Positions 29,941 to 40,643 of a stretch of DNA of 64,000 nucleotides are shown one piece after another. The stretch lies in NCBI GenBank assembly GCA_002099365.1, contig MSED01000015.1:62001-126000 (forward strand), in the 5' to 3' direction. This DNA is from Phialophora verrucosa (Eukaryota; Ascomycota; Eurotiomycetes; Chaetothyriales; Herpotrichiellaceae). The notes beneath the pieces were generated by a model. The model did not search any database. It saw nothing but the letters and a program-made list of their open reading frames with translations, and had not been told where the DNA came from. How positions within the stretch are numbered: position 1 is the first letter of the stretch; each line of letters begins with the position of its first letter. The translations under genes were made by a program, and so were the position numbers.

Positions 29941-30576
29941 CTAAAAAACCAAGATCTTCGGCCCGTCACCACTACCGGCAGCCCAGCTGATGGTGTCGGA
30001 ATCACCGACGGGAACGACCTCGCCCCCGTAGATCATCCCTGCGATAGTGGAGCACGGGAACATCCCGTCGACGGTGGCTCCCGGTCCCGAGCCGGCCTCC
30101 CACACGGCCCGACCGTAAGCGTTCACCTGGATCGTGCCTAGGTGTTGGTTTCTCAAGTTGCCATTAGGCCATGTCGACGTGTCCATCTCGGCGGGGGCCA
30201 GGGAAGTGAAGAGCTGAGCTTTGCCCGTGCCGGTGACGGATCCTGACGGATCGTTGCCCAGGTCGAAAACGAGTTGGCATTCGTTAGCGCCGTACTGGCT
30301 CGGAAGCTCGAACGTGACGAGCGTGGTGATGTCTCGACCACCATTCTGAGGATCGCGGGAGACCAGGCCGCGGGACGTGTGGAAATCGACCGCGCCGGTG
30401 GAACTTGTGTACTGCGAGGTGAAGTCGGGAAGGATGGACGCGATGGGTTGTTGTCGTCGGACGATGGGAGAAGAGGCCTGAACAGAGCCGACGGGGTCGG
30501 AGCGAGCAACGAGAGGTGCAGCAGTGCTCAAGGCAGCGATGCTGAGGAGACCGGCGACGATGGATTGAGCATACAT
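29941..30576 (-). CDS. Secreted But2 C-terminal-domain protein
   Basis: 211 residues, single exon, start ATG at 30576. The N terminus MYAQSIVAGLLSIAALSTAA is a clear signal peptide with a likely cleavage after AxA around residue 20. A dibasic VRRQQ at ~40 could be a processing site. The body (TFELPSQYGANECQLVFDLG, two Cys at the QCQLVF-type position and at MFPCST, and the C-terminal GEVVPVGDSDTISWAAGSG...ILVF) resembles the But2 C-terminal (PF09792) domain found in many small secreted ascomycete proteins. The fungal function is unknown; extracellular or cell-wall location is expected. No membrane anchor or GPI tail is seen. Confidence 0.75.
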   Translation of the reverse strand: MYAQSIVAGLLSIAALSTAAPLVARSDPVGSVQASSPIVRRQQPIASILPDFTSQYTSSTGAVDFHTSRGLVSRDPQNGGRDITTLVTFELPSQYGANECQLVFDLGNDPSGSVTGTGKAQLFTSLAPAEMDTSTWPNGNLRNQHLGTIQVNAYGRAVWEAGSGPGATVDGMFPCSTIAGMIYGGEVVPVGDSDTISWAAGSGDGPKILVF

Positions 30577-31687
30577 TTTGAACTTGTCGTTTGCTTTCTC
30601 TTTAGTGATTGGTCAAAGGTTGAAAGTGACTGCTCGGATTGACTTGGCTGGAGAACGAATGTCACAGTAATCAATGCGCTGAAGAGATTGCAGTGTCGAT
30701 TAGAATTAAGTAAATGAGCGTGTCAAAGAAACAAGAAAGAGCCTGACAATAGGAAAAAGGAAAATAAGGAATGTGCTGGTTTAGCTGTTGCTATGTCTTC
30801 AGTTGGAATGCTGGGAGGAAGACATATCTGGACGAGGCAGGGTGTAGGGGCCGTCTTATACTCAAAAAATACTCGTACTGTACATCGCTTTCGGTATTTT
30901 CGACGCACCCCGGACGGCTGAGCATGCTGTAATCGCTTCCAGGCGAGTCTGGCGGCGAGTCTGCAGAGCCAGAATCCGAGGTCAGGTGTTACTTGCGGTG
31001 CTACCAAGTCGTGCGGCAATGGGAGGTTTCTTCCATTCGGCTGCTTGGCTGCAGCTGCGCAGCACGAGGCTGAGCCCTAAGTGGCCAGATGGCTAGCCAA
31101 CCTCGCGGCTTGGTACGAGGTGAAGCCCCAATGAATGCGGGAATAGGACCACCATAGCCGCAACCGAGAACTCTTTTCGTTTCTGTGCGCCCGTGGCTTG
31201 CTGAGGGCTGTTGAATCTCGTTGGTGCAACGCTATTGCTACCGAAGTTGATGCATCCTCTTGTCAACTTTCGAGCCATACGACGAGGATGTCCCAAGCAT
31301 GAATTCACCCAGGCTTCCTGGCTCTCGTAATCATGCTTGTGGTGTCCTGCAGCAGGCTGTTTGTGTTCAATGAGGTCTGATCAATCGCACCCTTCCATTT
31401 TTGAACATGGCAAATCGCCGCATATCAGTGTTCCCCCATAAATGAGGCCAACGCTGAGCCCCAAAGATATTGCTTCCCGCGCAAGAGCATTGACTGACAT
31501 GCTCGTCGCCATAAAGTGCATAGACCTTGATCCGGACGGGGATCTGTTACTGTTCACTAGCCAGATGGATTGAAGAGACACAGTCACCACAGTCTCGGTC
31601 GACTAGAGCGACTTCGCTGAGGATCCTTCCGAGACATATCTACCCCACTCAAGCCTTGCGTGAGAATGTCTGAGATCGGACTGATTG
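30577..31687. other. Intergenic region, no gene seen
   Basis: 1.1 kb between two minus-strand genes. It should hold the promoter of the But2-type gene and the CHS5 3'UTR. A TACTCGTAC copy lies at 30870-30878 next to an A-rich stretch. Short ORFs look non-coding. Confidence 0.55.
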
Positions 31688-32924
31688 TTATAACGCGACG
31701 TCCTCCATCTCGGCGCCATTCCCTTCTTTGGATTTAGGTAGGTGTGGGGGTTCGGGAGATTCGTCTTCGTCTTCGTCCTCATCTGCATCTGCCGGCTCTT
31801 CGTCAGTGGCCCTCCCCTTTCCTTTTGATTCAGTTGTTGGTCCCTCATGATCATCCGCCTCTTCTTCCTCCTCTTCTTCTTCCTCTTCCTCTTCCTCCTC
31901 ACCAGGTGGCGTAGGCGGTAAGTCCTTTTGCGGCGGAGGCGTGGGTAGTACCTCTGGACCCGGCTCTCCACTGACTGTGCTTTCTCGGTCAGGACTTTTG
32001 GGCGTTGGTTCCTTCGGCCTCTGAGGGACGTTTGCTTGTTGCGGCGCAGTTGTAGTAGAAGGGCGAGCTTGTGCGAGAGAAGGATTGGATCCCACTTGTC
32101 TCTGTTTCGGATCTGCATCGAGATAGTATCCACGAACGCCGATAATCTTGCCTTCCCGCTCACATCCTTCGACCCACTCCGGTCTCACAACAGGGATATT
32201 CATCTCGTTTGCCTTCTCCCACTCCCGACCACGACCTTCGGTGCATACAAAGTGGGTGGTGTCAATTCTAATTGTGTCGTTCATCCTGGCTCCGATGCGT
32301 CCAATGGCCATTTCAAGGCTCTCTCTCAGTGGTGGAGGAAGTATTCCAGGGGTGACTGTTATGCCCGTCAGGTTGTTCATGGTGTGCGTCTTGACAGTCA
32401 GCGTGTTACTCGTATAGACGCCGCCACTCGTCTTGAGCACGAGGTAGAACGAGTATTCCGAGTCGATTTGCAGCCCGCTCATCTTGGTGCTGAGCGTCTC
32501 CAAAGGACGGGGGATGTTTCCTGCTTTGCTTCCATTGCGGTAGAGAGCAAGCGAGCGTAGAGTTGTGGTCGCTAACTGAATAGGATCCCATTCGAGAACG
32601 AGGGAGGTTTGAGTGGCATTCCGTAGTCGGAGAACAGGGGTCGCCGGGACGTTGATGCCATACGTGTTGAGTATCTGGCTTTGTAGCGCCGCGAACGCCG
32701 CGTGTGATTTTCGTTCTGCTTCATGGTTTTGCTTGACTTCGATGTCAACGATCGACCCGGAGGTGATGGTCGAAGGGAGGAGGATGGAGGGAAACTCAAT
32801 CTAACGCGAAATGTGAGCACCATGCGCCGATCTGTGAGTTCGTCCACCTCACCAGTCTCTTGTCTTGGGTGAGGAGGACCGCGACGCCCGCGTCAACCTT
32901 GCCCACCGTCAAGGACACCAGCAT
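31688..32924 (-). CDS. CHS5: Chitin biosynthesis/exomer protein CHS5 (FN3-BRCT)
   Basis: Exon 1 32853-32924 (24 codons), 52-nt intron 32801-32852 (GTGAGG donor, TTAG acceptor), exon 2 31688-32800; 394 residues. The start MLVSLTVGKVDAGVAVLLTQ is the typical Chs5 N terminus that dimerises and recruits ChAPs. A fibronectin type III domain occupies ~78-165 (LEWDPIQLATTTLRSLALYRNG, YSFYLVLKTSGG) and a BRCT domain ~165-252 (HFVCTEGRGREWEKA, WVEGCEREGKIIG). The C-terminal tail is Pro-rich, then strongly acidic with a run of about 14 Glu (codons near 31858-31905), and Asp/Glu-rich to the end. In yeast, Chs5 scaffolds the exomer coat that exports chitin synthase Chs3 and other cargo from the trans-Golgi. 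Yeast Chs5 is longer (~670 residues) because of its tail. Confidence 0.93.
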
Positions 32925-33756
32925 ATTTAAAGCTCAGGGACAGTTCTGGGAACGTGGGGACACCGGAGCGAGTGACTTGAAGGGGACGGGAAAATCAACT
33001 TGTTGAGCAGTACCGAGTAGGATGCTGTGTCTCCTGCAGGAGGGAAGGTCAATGGAAATCTCAGGTCACGTGCACAGTCGAATCCTCCCAGGGGTGCAGC
33101 ATACTATGTAAGATAGAGCCACATAAGCAGGGCCGATATATGTCCTCCGGCTTATTGAAAGATGCGACACGAGCACATAGACTTTATTACCATGATACAA
33201 TTGGTTTCCGCTCGTAGGGGTATCTCACTCGCGCCCGAACACCCCCCGACTAATATATCCTCCTTCACATCCATGAATACCGATTATTGAGATCACAGAT
33301 TACCCGAGCTTGCTCCCTTTGAGTCTCTTGAAAGAGTACTATTGCCCATGACTTGGGCCCTGGGTTTCTTGGTTCATATCACCCACCTCTCCAGCAAATC
33401 GCTCGGCTCGTAAGTATTCTCAGAGGATCAACGTGGCTCCCCAAGCCGTCATGCGACCCTCGTATGGCGACTGTGCGGTGGAAGACTCTCGGACGTAGTT
33501 ACCTGATCGATATCGCCTATTTGTGGATATCTGCCATTAGTGCAAGGCAATGGCCTTGTCGACGAGTTTGACAAGCTTCCGGAAGACAGCGACTGTGCCG
33601 TAGCCCGCTCGTGACGATGTACGAAGCGAACATTTCCTCTGGTGGGCCACAGCTGCCTCTAGGAAAAAGAAAAAGGCGAAAGAGGTGCTGTTCGAAAAGA
33701 AATCCTCGGTCCGCATGCAGAATCCGGTTGTTCGAAAAAGGGTGCAACCATCTCGC
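32925..33756. other. Intergenic region, no gene seen
   Basis: 832 bp between the CHS5 start and the 3' end of the RnpA-like gene, both on the minus strand. It should contain the CHS5 promoter and the 3'UTR of the RnpA-like gene. Nothing else is supportable. Confidence 0.55.
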
Positions 33757-34494
33757 TCACAGGAGCTTTCGCCAGAGAGACCAAAGCGAGGATGAAACTT
33801 CACCAGCAGCCTGAGCGCTCCCTCCGTCCTCCTGAGTGTCCGTTTCTTGCGCCGATTTGGCCTTGGGTTCCAATTGTTGCACCTTTCGGACCAAGGACTC
33901 GACCAAGGAATGAGACGCACCCACGAGTTCGCGATGAGCACAAGTGATGCCACGATCGGAGAATATGAGGATCTCAAGGGTGCCTCTCAGACCAGGTATA
34001 TATTCCTTGCCGTCCTTTGGGCCACTTCGCTTCCTCCCATTGTGATAGTAACCGTGGGTTTTCAATGCTTCCGCGAATGCGCTGGCCCATCTCCGCTTCA
34101 GGCGATTGCGGAGAACGGCCTTGTTGACCTGCTTGTAGCTTATGTTGGAGATGACACGCCAGGAGAGTCTGTCACGAGGTAGCCGCGAGTAGTAGTCGAC
34201 CACTGCAGCACGTTTAGGGCTGTACCGGTCGACGAGAAATTTATAGTCGAACAGGGTCGGGACATTCTCGACGGGCGTGTATCGTGCCTTTAATCCGAAG
34301 CCGAGCACTGCTGGGACCTGGAGGGGTTTGAAAGAGCGACTGATAGGAACAGGGGCCATGGGACATACATCTTTGCCTTGGCCAGAGACGAGACTCGGGG
34401 AGGCGACCATCGAACAATGGAAACACAAGAAATAGTGTCGGGGCTGCCAATCACGGTCTAGCGTCTGCGGCGCCCAATGACGGGCGAGTCTCAT
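33757..34494 (-). CDS. RnpA-like protein (bacterial RNase P protein fold), possibly mitochondrial
   Basis: 245 residues from ATG 34494, the first ATG in frame; an alternative start at MAPVPISRSFKP (CCCATGG context) would give a shorter protein. The centre reads RVISNISYKQVNKAVLRNRL then KRRWASAFAEAL. This matches the RNR-motif helix of bacterial RNase P protein (two or three residues, Gly/Ala-Val, RNRxKRxxRE). The following LRGTLEILIFSDRG and a final helix with ELVGASHSLVESLVRK match the later strand and helix of that fold. The N-terminal segment is Arg-rich, lacks acidic residues near MAPVPISRSFKPLQVP and could be a mitochondrial presequence. Fungal mitochondrial RNase P is known to use an RNA plus Rpm2; a nuclear RnpA-like partner is my inference. 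It could instead be a mitoribosomal or RNA-binding protein of similar fold. Confidence 0.6.
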   Translation of the reverse strand: MRLARHWAPQTLDRDWQPRHYFLCFHCSMVASPSLVSGQGKDVCPMAPVPISRSFKPLQVPAVLGFGLKARYTPVENVPTLFDYKFLVDRYSPKRAAVVDYYSRLPRDRLSWRVISNISYKQVNKAVLRNRLKRRWASAFAEALKTHGYYHNGRKRSGPKDGKEYIPGLRGTLEILIFSDRGITCAHRELVGASHSLVESLVRKVQQLEPKAKSAQETDTQEDGGSAQAAGEVSSSLWSLWRKLL

Positions 34495-34672
34495 TGCGGG
34501 CACAAACAAACGTCAACCGCCTCGCACTGATCTTCGCTTTATTTCGCAGTCATTCTTTTCCGAAATCCCCTGCACCACCCCTCCGAAAGGAAATCCTCCA
34601 GGACAACTTCCCCCAGACCGACTACACTCAGACCGACAACAAAAGACGCTCGACTGTTGAGAGCCGATCAAC
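34495..34672. promoter_or_regulatory. Compact divergent promoter (RnpA-like / eIF1A)
   Basis: Only 178 bp separate the start of the RnpA-like gene (-) and the eIF1A ATG (+), so both 5'UTRs and core promoters must share it. The strand toward eIF1A is C/T-rich, then rich in CCGAC/CAGACCGAC repeats just before the ATG. No TATA box is evident. Confidence 0.55.
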
Positions 34673-35287
34673 ATGCCTAAGAATAAGGGAAAGGTGAGTC
34701 TGCAAACATTACATCCCACTTTGACAGCCGCCACACCGCATGCAGCCTTGCCTCATTCCACACAATACCCCGCCACCAGCGAGGGCCACGAACAACACCC
34801 GACATCCACATCTACACAGATCCCTGGAACACTCGCACTAATAGGCATATGTATCTAGGGTGGTAAAAATCGACGTCGAGGCAAGAACGAAAACGACAAC
34901 GAAAAGCGCGAACTCACCTTCAAAGAAGAGGGGCAAGAATATGCTCAAGTGCTAAAGATGCTGGGCAACGGCCGGCTCGAGGCCCTGTGCTTCGACGGCG
35001 AGAAGCGCCTCGCTCACATCCGGGGAAAACTGCGCAAGAAGGTCTGGATCAACCAGGGAGACATCATCTTGCTGTCGCTGCGGGATTATCAGGACGAGAA
35101 GGGCGATGTGATTCTGAAATACAGTGCCGACGAGGCGAGATCGCTCAAGGCATACGGAGAGTTGCCCGAGAGTGCGAAGATCAACGAGACGGATACCTAC
35201 GGTCACGAGGGCGTGGACGACAATGTCGAGTTCGACGAGGATCGGGACAGCGACTCGGACAAGGATGTCGACATCGATGATATCTAA
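34673..35287 (+). CDS. TIF11: Translation initiation factor eIF1A
   Basis: Exon 1 34673-34693 (MPKNKGK), intron 34694-34858 (165 nt; GTGAGT donor, ACTAAT branch, CTAG acceptor), exon 2 34859-35287; 149 residues. The basic N-terminal tail GGKNRRRGKNENDNEKREL is followed by the OB fold (EYAQVLKMLGNGRLEALCFDGEKRLAHIRG) and the WINQGDIILLSLRDYQDEKGDVI segment. The acidic C-terminal tail ends DSDSDKDVDIDDI. These are near-invariant eIF1A features. It promotes scanning and start-codon recognition on the 40S subunit with eIF1. The intron is the longest I found in this window and falls after codon 7. Confidence 0.97.
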
Positions 35288-35597
35288 ACAGACGGGGGTT
35301 TTGCGTTTTGTATGCATCGAGATCAACATAGATGCGACGATGAATTTGATGAGGTGATGCAGCAGTTTTACGAGCAGCATTACACACAGACGACCGTGTT
35401 CATGATTGATGGGAGTTCGAGCGCTGGGTTGGGTTCAGTTTTGAATTACAGACTTGCAAACCGTTCTTATTTACGCGAATCCTGCTATTCCTGTCGATTC
35501 AATATCTAGTGCATAGTTCTCCCTTCCTTCGTTGGCAAATTCCGCGCCGATGATTTGGGAGCCTGCTTGTGAACAAAGTATATCTGCCTCTACTGCA
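35288..35597. other. Short convergent intergenic region
   Basis: 310 bp between convergent stops of eIF1A and the Cys-rich protein gene; expected to hold both 3'UTRs. No further feature seen. Confidence 0.6.
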
Positions 35598-36613
35598 TTA
35601 CACTAAATATAGAGCTGCCACTGCACCTATGAGCCATCCCGGATATTCCAGTCTCCTGCCGGCCGCACCTGTAAACCCTGGTGGCGCCGTCGTGCTCGTC
35701 GGGCTTCCGGATGTCGCCATGCTTTGGCTAGCAACAACCGTAGGCTGAAGCTGCGTACTGACAATGACAATGCTCGGTCCCGTCGGTTGTGGAAGCGCAG
35801 AAGATGCAGAGCTTGGATTCGCTGTTGACGTAGGACCTGATTGCGGAGGAGTTGAGCTGGGTCCAATCGTCTCGATGGTGTAGATGCCCGAGGTCTCATT
35901 CGAAGGCAGAGGTGGCAATACAGCTGTTCCCGGTCCGCTTGATGCCGTAGTGATATTGGCGTATGGTTGACTTGTTGATGCAGTCAAGTTCCGTGGTAGA
36001 GATAGTACTTCCTGTGATGAAGAAGGCGTGAGAGAGACGGGAGGTACTGTGGTCACAGCACCCGTCCCCATAGGCGTGGCTGTACCATCGGGGATAGTAT
36101 ATGTACTCCCGTCCGAGCGCTCGAGTTCAGTGCATTGGGCGGTTAAACAGCAAACGGCCTGATCTTGATACGTGGCGCAGATTCGCCCCGGATTGCAATA
36201 TCCTCCGTTGGAACAGCACACGCTTCCATCCAGCGGTACACAGCCATCACCGCCACAGCACGCCTCGCCTGCATCACAAGCACCACCGCCAATTGGGCAA
36301 CATACGGTGTCGGTCCCCCTGAAGCAACCGTCTGGATGGCACTGAGTCAGTGCCGGATCTGTTTGGATGTGACGGCCGTCTTACCTGCACATTGGGTTCC
36401 GGAACAATCTTGTCGCTCGAATAGGTGAACACCATAAGCGTAGGCACCGTTCAAAACATCGGTCTTGACGTCCGCCAACCTCGGTCTGTAGGATCTCGCG
36501 AGCAGGATCCCCTCTGTTTCGGCAGGAAGGAAAGAAGCAACAGATGCTCCCGAGAGAAAGGTGGTGGACCACAGACTTGCAAATCTCATGATTAGACCCG
36601 ATGGTGTGATCAT
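35598..36613 (-). CDS. Cys-rich secreted, probably GPI-anchored surface protein
   Basis: Exon 1 36385-36613, 53-nt intron 36332-36384 (GTAAGA donor, CAG acceptor), exon 2 35598-36331; 320 residues. ATG 36589 (MRFASLWSTTFLSGASVASF) would give a cleaner signal peptide than ATG 36613. Residues ~70-140 hold about 16 Cys in short-spaced CC pairs (TVCCPIGGGACDAGEACCGG, SVCCSNGGYC, AVCCLTAQC), a knottin or granulin-like pattern seen in fungal surface proteins. A long Ser/Thr/Pro region, likely O-glycosylated, follows. The C terminus (GFTGAAGRRLEYPGWLIGAV then AALYLV) has small residues, a spacer and a hydrophobic tail, as in GPI signals, though the tail is short. Likely cell-wall or plasma-membrane exterior. 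Exact function unknown. Confidence 0.75.
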
Positions 36614-37147
36614 ATGCTAGCGCTGATGAAGGAGTACAGCCTTAACAGCCCTTGTGTCCTTCCGAGATATATCACGCTATCCAACCGTAACGCAGTAGCG
36701 AGAGCCTCAGACCAAAGCGGGCACCCACTGCTGAGAATCAGCTAATGCGTGTCGAAGAAGCAATTGTAATGCAAGCGGAGAGAAGCTGTCTGCACAACTC
36801 ATGGAGTCGATGTGTTGTTTCTAGATGCTAGGGCCTGGGCTGGGGCATCGTCGTGAAGTGCAGGACATACGAGTTGCCAAGGCGAGCTGAATACTTGGTT
36901 CCAATGACGCTGTGAGATGCGTGAATCGATCCGGCTCTGCCTCGTATTCAGGGTCTGGTACCCTCCAATCGAGTAGTGGTGCTTGTCCAGCCTTGCAGGA
37001 TGCTCAGATATCGAACGGGATTAAAGCTTCAACCTCGCGGCACAGTGGTGCGGTCTTGTAAGTCTGGAGATGACCAAAGCTTTACCTCCATCAATGATTA
37101 CGAATTAAGATCGCCACAAGTGTCACTGCCATGAGCTGGGCAATGGC
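36614..37147. other. Intergenic region, no gene seen
   Basis: 534 bp between the Cys-rich gene start and the XPF stop, both minus strand. It should contain the Cys-rich gene promoter and the XPF 3'UTR. Confidence 0.55.
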
Positions 37148-40066
37148 TCACATAGATTGGTCTTCCTCGTCACCGACCCTCCGGGTGAAGAATCTGACGA
37201 TCTGCCGCCCAGATTCTCTGCCAACAAGGGGATCAAGCTCTTCGAGGCTCATGTTGGCAACCTCCAGTACATTTCGAGTCTCGAGATACAGCCGACTGGC
37301 ATTTTTGTCAGTCACTCCTGGAATCGTTCGCAGCAAGTCTTGGGGCCCCGTGTTGAAGGTTCTCTCTTCCGGGTCCTCACCCGCGGCGAGGCCGACCTGT
37401 ACTGCTTTATATGGATCTGGCTCTTCTTGCTGTTTCTTGAGTTCTTCGAAGATTTCGGCAGTCTGATATGGCGACGATGCCCAGATTATCTTCAGTCTAG
37501 GGAATCGAATTGTGAGAAGAACAAGTTTCGTCTGCAAGCTCCTGGTCTCGGCATCGGGTGCTTTCAACGTGCCCGATAAGTCAGCAAAGGGATCAAGGGT
37601 GAAGGACTTGTTCTGATCAAATTCGATCAGCAGGAACGGATACTTGTAATACTGGAGCATCGTCTCTGCTTGATTGTAGAGTCGTCCATTGTTGAAAGAA
37701 CCGATCAGGTCCGGGATTGACTTCCGCTCCACGCAAATATCTGGTGAAAGGACGTAATCCGCAACGGTAAGTTGGCACGGCACAATTTGCATGCTTCGGC
37801 CGTGAAGCAAACTTGGCAACGAGGAACGAAATTCTCTGACATCCACAATCACCCGTGGAGGGGCGGCCGTGGCTGCAAGTCTTCCGCCGCCTGCGATCCT
37901 AGTATTGACAGTACGCAAGAATGCTTCCTCGGGGTCAACATTAGCATCCGCGAGAGTGACCGCCATGCTGCCTCGCTCTTTGATAAGCTTTGTAAAAGCA
38001 TCCTTCTCTCGTCGGACGGAGGAGAGGTACCGCTGTTCTTCGACACTGTTGCCGTAATAGAGGAAATAGACTCGAACACTGCGGTCCGAATGACTAGATC
38101 TGTACACTTCGACCCTCCGTATAAAATCTGCGGAGGGTGAAAACATGATGATGTACTTTGGTCTGATCTCTTCGAGCAGTTGATCGTCTTGGTCGCCGTC
38201 ATAAGGGTGAACAACGATTTGGTCTTCCGGAGTATACAACTCAAAGAAGTCTTCTCCGGCGTCGGCCAGATCGTCAACCATCACATCTTCTTTCTGAAGA
38301 GCTTCGGCCCTTGTAGGTCGTAAACCTGCAAGGAGACTGGCAACATGTGCTGCTTTGTCCTCAACCATGGCAACTGCCCCACTAGCAGTGCGGAATGGAT
38401 TGAGCCCTGACGCACCTCCACCTCTGACGCGCCTTCGTTTATTTGCCGGCGCCTTACTGTTGAGGCGAGCAGAAGCAGTATTGCTCCCTTTGATGTTGTT
38501 GAGCGATTTCTGGTTCTCCTCGAAGAGTGTGGAGCTGACTTGCGCGAATGAATCTCGCCAAACCAGGTACTCTCGAAGCTTTCGTCGAAGCATAAATTCC
38601 GCAGACCCTTTTGCTTCTTGCTCTTCGATCTCGTGAGGAGCTCGACCATCATTCGTGTCTTGTGGGAGAGGCTTCACGTGCATGGTCTGAAGGTATTCGC
38701 GAATTTGACGGCAGGTCCTCAAGTCGCTGCACATCACCAGTATGGTCTCGTTGGAATCGCTTCGTGTTGGAGTCAGATATGCATCAGTTTCAATTTCTTG
38801 CAGCAGCTCCGCAAGTACTGCCCATTTTGGTTGCTCTTCCAGAACCGGTGTCAAAGAGTCGGGCAGCTTCGACGTGGGCAGCACGCCATTGTCTTCGACT
38901 TTGCCGGAGTACACTCTGCCTCTGGCCGAGTTGAAGATTACTGCGGCGGCATCCATGTACAGCCAAGGCGATTGATCTTGTTGCCTGGAATTCGGCGGAG
39001 GGGAGTGCGTCGCAAGGACGGTGTCGAGGTACTTGAGAAGCGACACACAATCATAGCTGAGCAGGGAGTTTAGTATGGTACGCAAGACTGTCAGGTCATT
39101 TGCGATTTGTTTCGTTCGCCAACTGATTCGGTGCCAAACTGGGTCGAGTTGTCTCCGGACAATAGCATCAAAGTTTTGGTGCAAGGCAGAGTCCAGCGTC
39201 CAGTCGTCCATCTCCAGGCTTGAATTGGCCTTCTTTAATTCTGATATACTGGTCTCGACGCATTCCATGACGGCTTGCTGGATCGCTTTCATCGATGCTG
39301 TCATTTCAATCTCCAATTCAATGACCTCCGCTTTCTTCTTGCCCTCAAGGCTCTGCGCAATCGAGACATGAAACCTTGGCCACAGTGAAGGCTTCCTCAA
39401 GAAGAGGTTCCGCATCATGCTCGCTAGAGGTGCGTACGACGAGGTCAGGGGTTCTGGAGAGTCGCTGAACGCTTTAAGGAAGCCGATTTTGTTGTGCTGC
39501 CTGAAGCTTCTGACAATGAACGCTTCGATACTGGTAGCGACGACGCGCTCCGCATGGAGAACAACAAGCCCGGTCACAGTCTCTGGGTCCAGCAGTTTGG
39601 AGAGGAGATCCACAATCAAGATGCGGCTGGTCACGGAGACGATGCCACCCTCTGAGTAGATCTTTTCGCGTGCCGCTACGGTGGCCTTGTCAGTGTTGAT
39701 GACGCGAAGTCCTTTCGCCAAAGGAGTTCGGGAAATGGCATAGTGCTCTGCCAGTGCTTCGCCAATCCACTCATTTTCACGATCCTCTGCTCCAACGATG
39801 ATGACGAGCGAATTACCTGCTGCATCGTACGTATGCAATAGGTTGGTCACGATTTTCAGGAGACCCAGTCCGCGAGCCAGTATGACCAATACGTCTTCGG
39901 CGCGCAAGAGCTGGTAGATTTCCTGCTGAAATTGCTATCAAACCAATTAGCAATCAAGGGCGAAAGAGGCCGTCGTAGCGTTCACCCGGAAAACGACGCT
40001 ACATCGAGAAAGACTCACAAGGGGAAGCGAAAGCTTGACCGGCGGCTGAGATGTAGCCGCCGGCAT
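37148..40066 (-). CDS. XPF: DNA repair endonuclease XPF/RAD1 (ERCC4 family)
   Basis: Exon 1 40019-40066 encodes 16 residues (MPAATSQPPVKLSLPL). A 93-nt intron (39926-40018; GTGAGT donor, TTTCAG acceptor) precedes exon 2 37148-39925, giving 941 residues, close to human XPF. The N-terminal degenerate SF2 helicase region starts LPLQEIYQLLRAEDVLVILARG. The nuclease motif is TVADYVLSPDICVERKSIPD with ERK at residue ~749-751; the acidic residues and ERK are intact, but the Gly of GDxnERKx3D is Ala. It continues GSFNNGRLYNQAETMLQYYK and ends with a tandem helix-hairpin-helix (LLRTIPGVTDKNA) that binds ERCC1/Rad10. The complex cuts 5' of lesions in nucleotide excision repair and acts in recombination. 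Aspergillus and Neurospora names are uvsF and mus-38. Confidence 0.96.
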
Positions 40067-40643
40067 TTTACATTGCACTCTGTCTGAAGTGAAAGACTGA
40101 AACGGCCAGTTGAAGGACGACGTGCACGACCGAGAAGTTGTTCGAGCAGGCTGTGGCAAGGGCGGCTTAGCGCCTGTGATCCGCCATAGTAAATGTACGG
40201 CAGAACACAATTACAGTTATCTTTACAGTTCGCCTCAACTACTCCCTCAGCGAGCGGTGGTGTCTCTGGAGAGGTAAGGATTCTGATTCCGGTGATGATG
40301 GCGAGGAAATGTCCGGAGACGCCTCTTCCGACGACAGGTTCCGCCGCCAGGTACTGAAAGCCGCTAGACCCACAGACAAACGACATGAAGGGGATTGAAG
40401 TACCGTTCTTGGTTATGATCTCGTCCATTACATTGTCGTTTTAAGGAGAATGATGGCCCCCTGTAGGAGGTGTACCGCACAACGCCAGCAACTGCGCGTA
40501 GGAGACGCTGATGGTGATAACTAGATCCGTGCGCGGACCGTCTGATGTTGTATCTCCACGGGCCAATAACAGCCAAGGCACGCAATACAGCCGCAGTAAT
40601 AGTCTCGCTATCGTAGAATCCTCATCAATTACTTCCGCAGCAA
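40067..40643. other. Intergenic region upstream of XPF
   Basis: 577 bp between the XPF start and the 3' end of the polytopic membrane gene, both minus strand. A minus ORF at 40015-40428 runs through the XPF exon-1/intron boundary in another frame and is judged spurious. Confidence 0.55.

Noticed and set aside
40015..40428. Minus-strand 137-codon ORF upstream of XPF
   Set aside because: Overlaps the XPF exon 1 splice junction in a different frame and lacks motifs.
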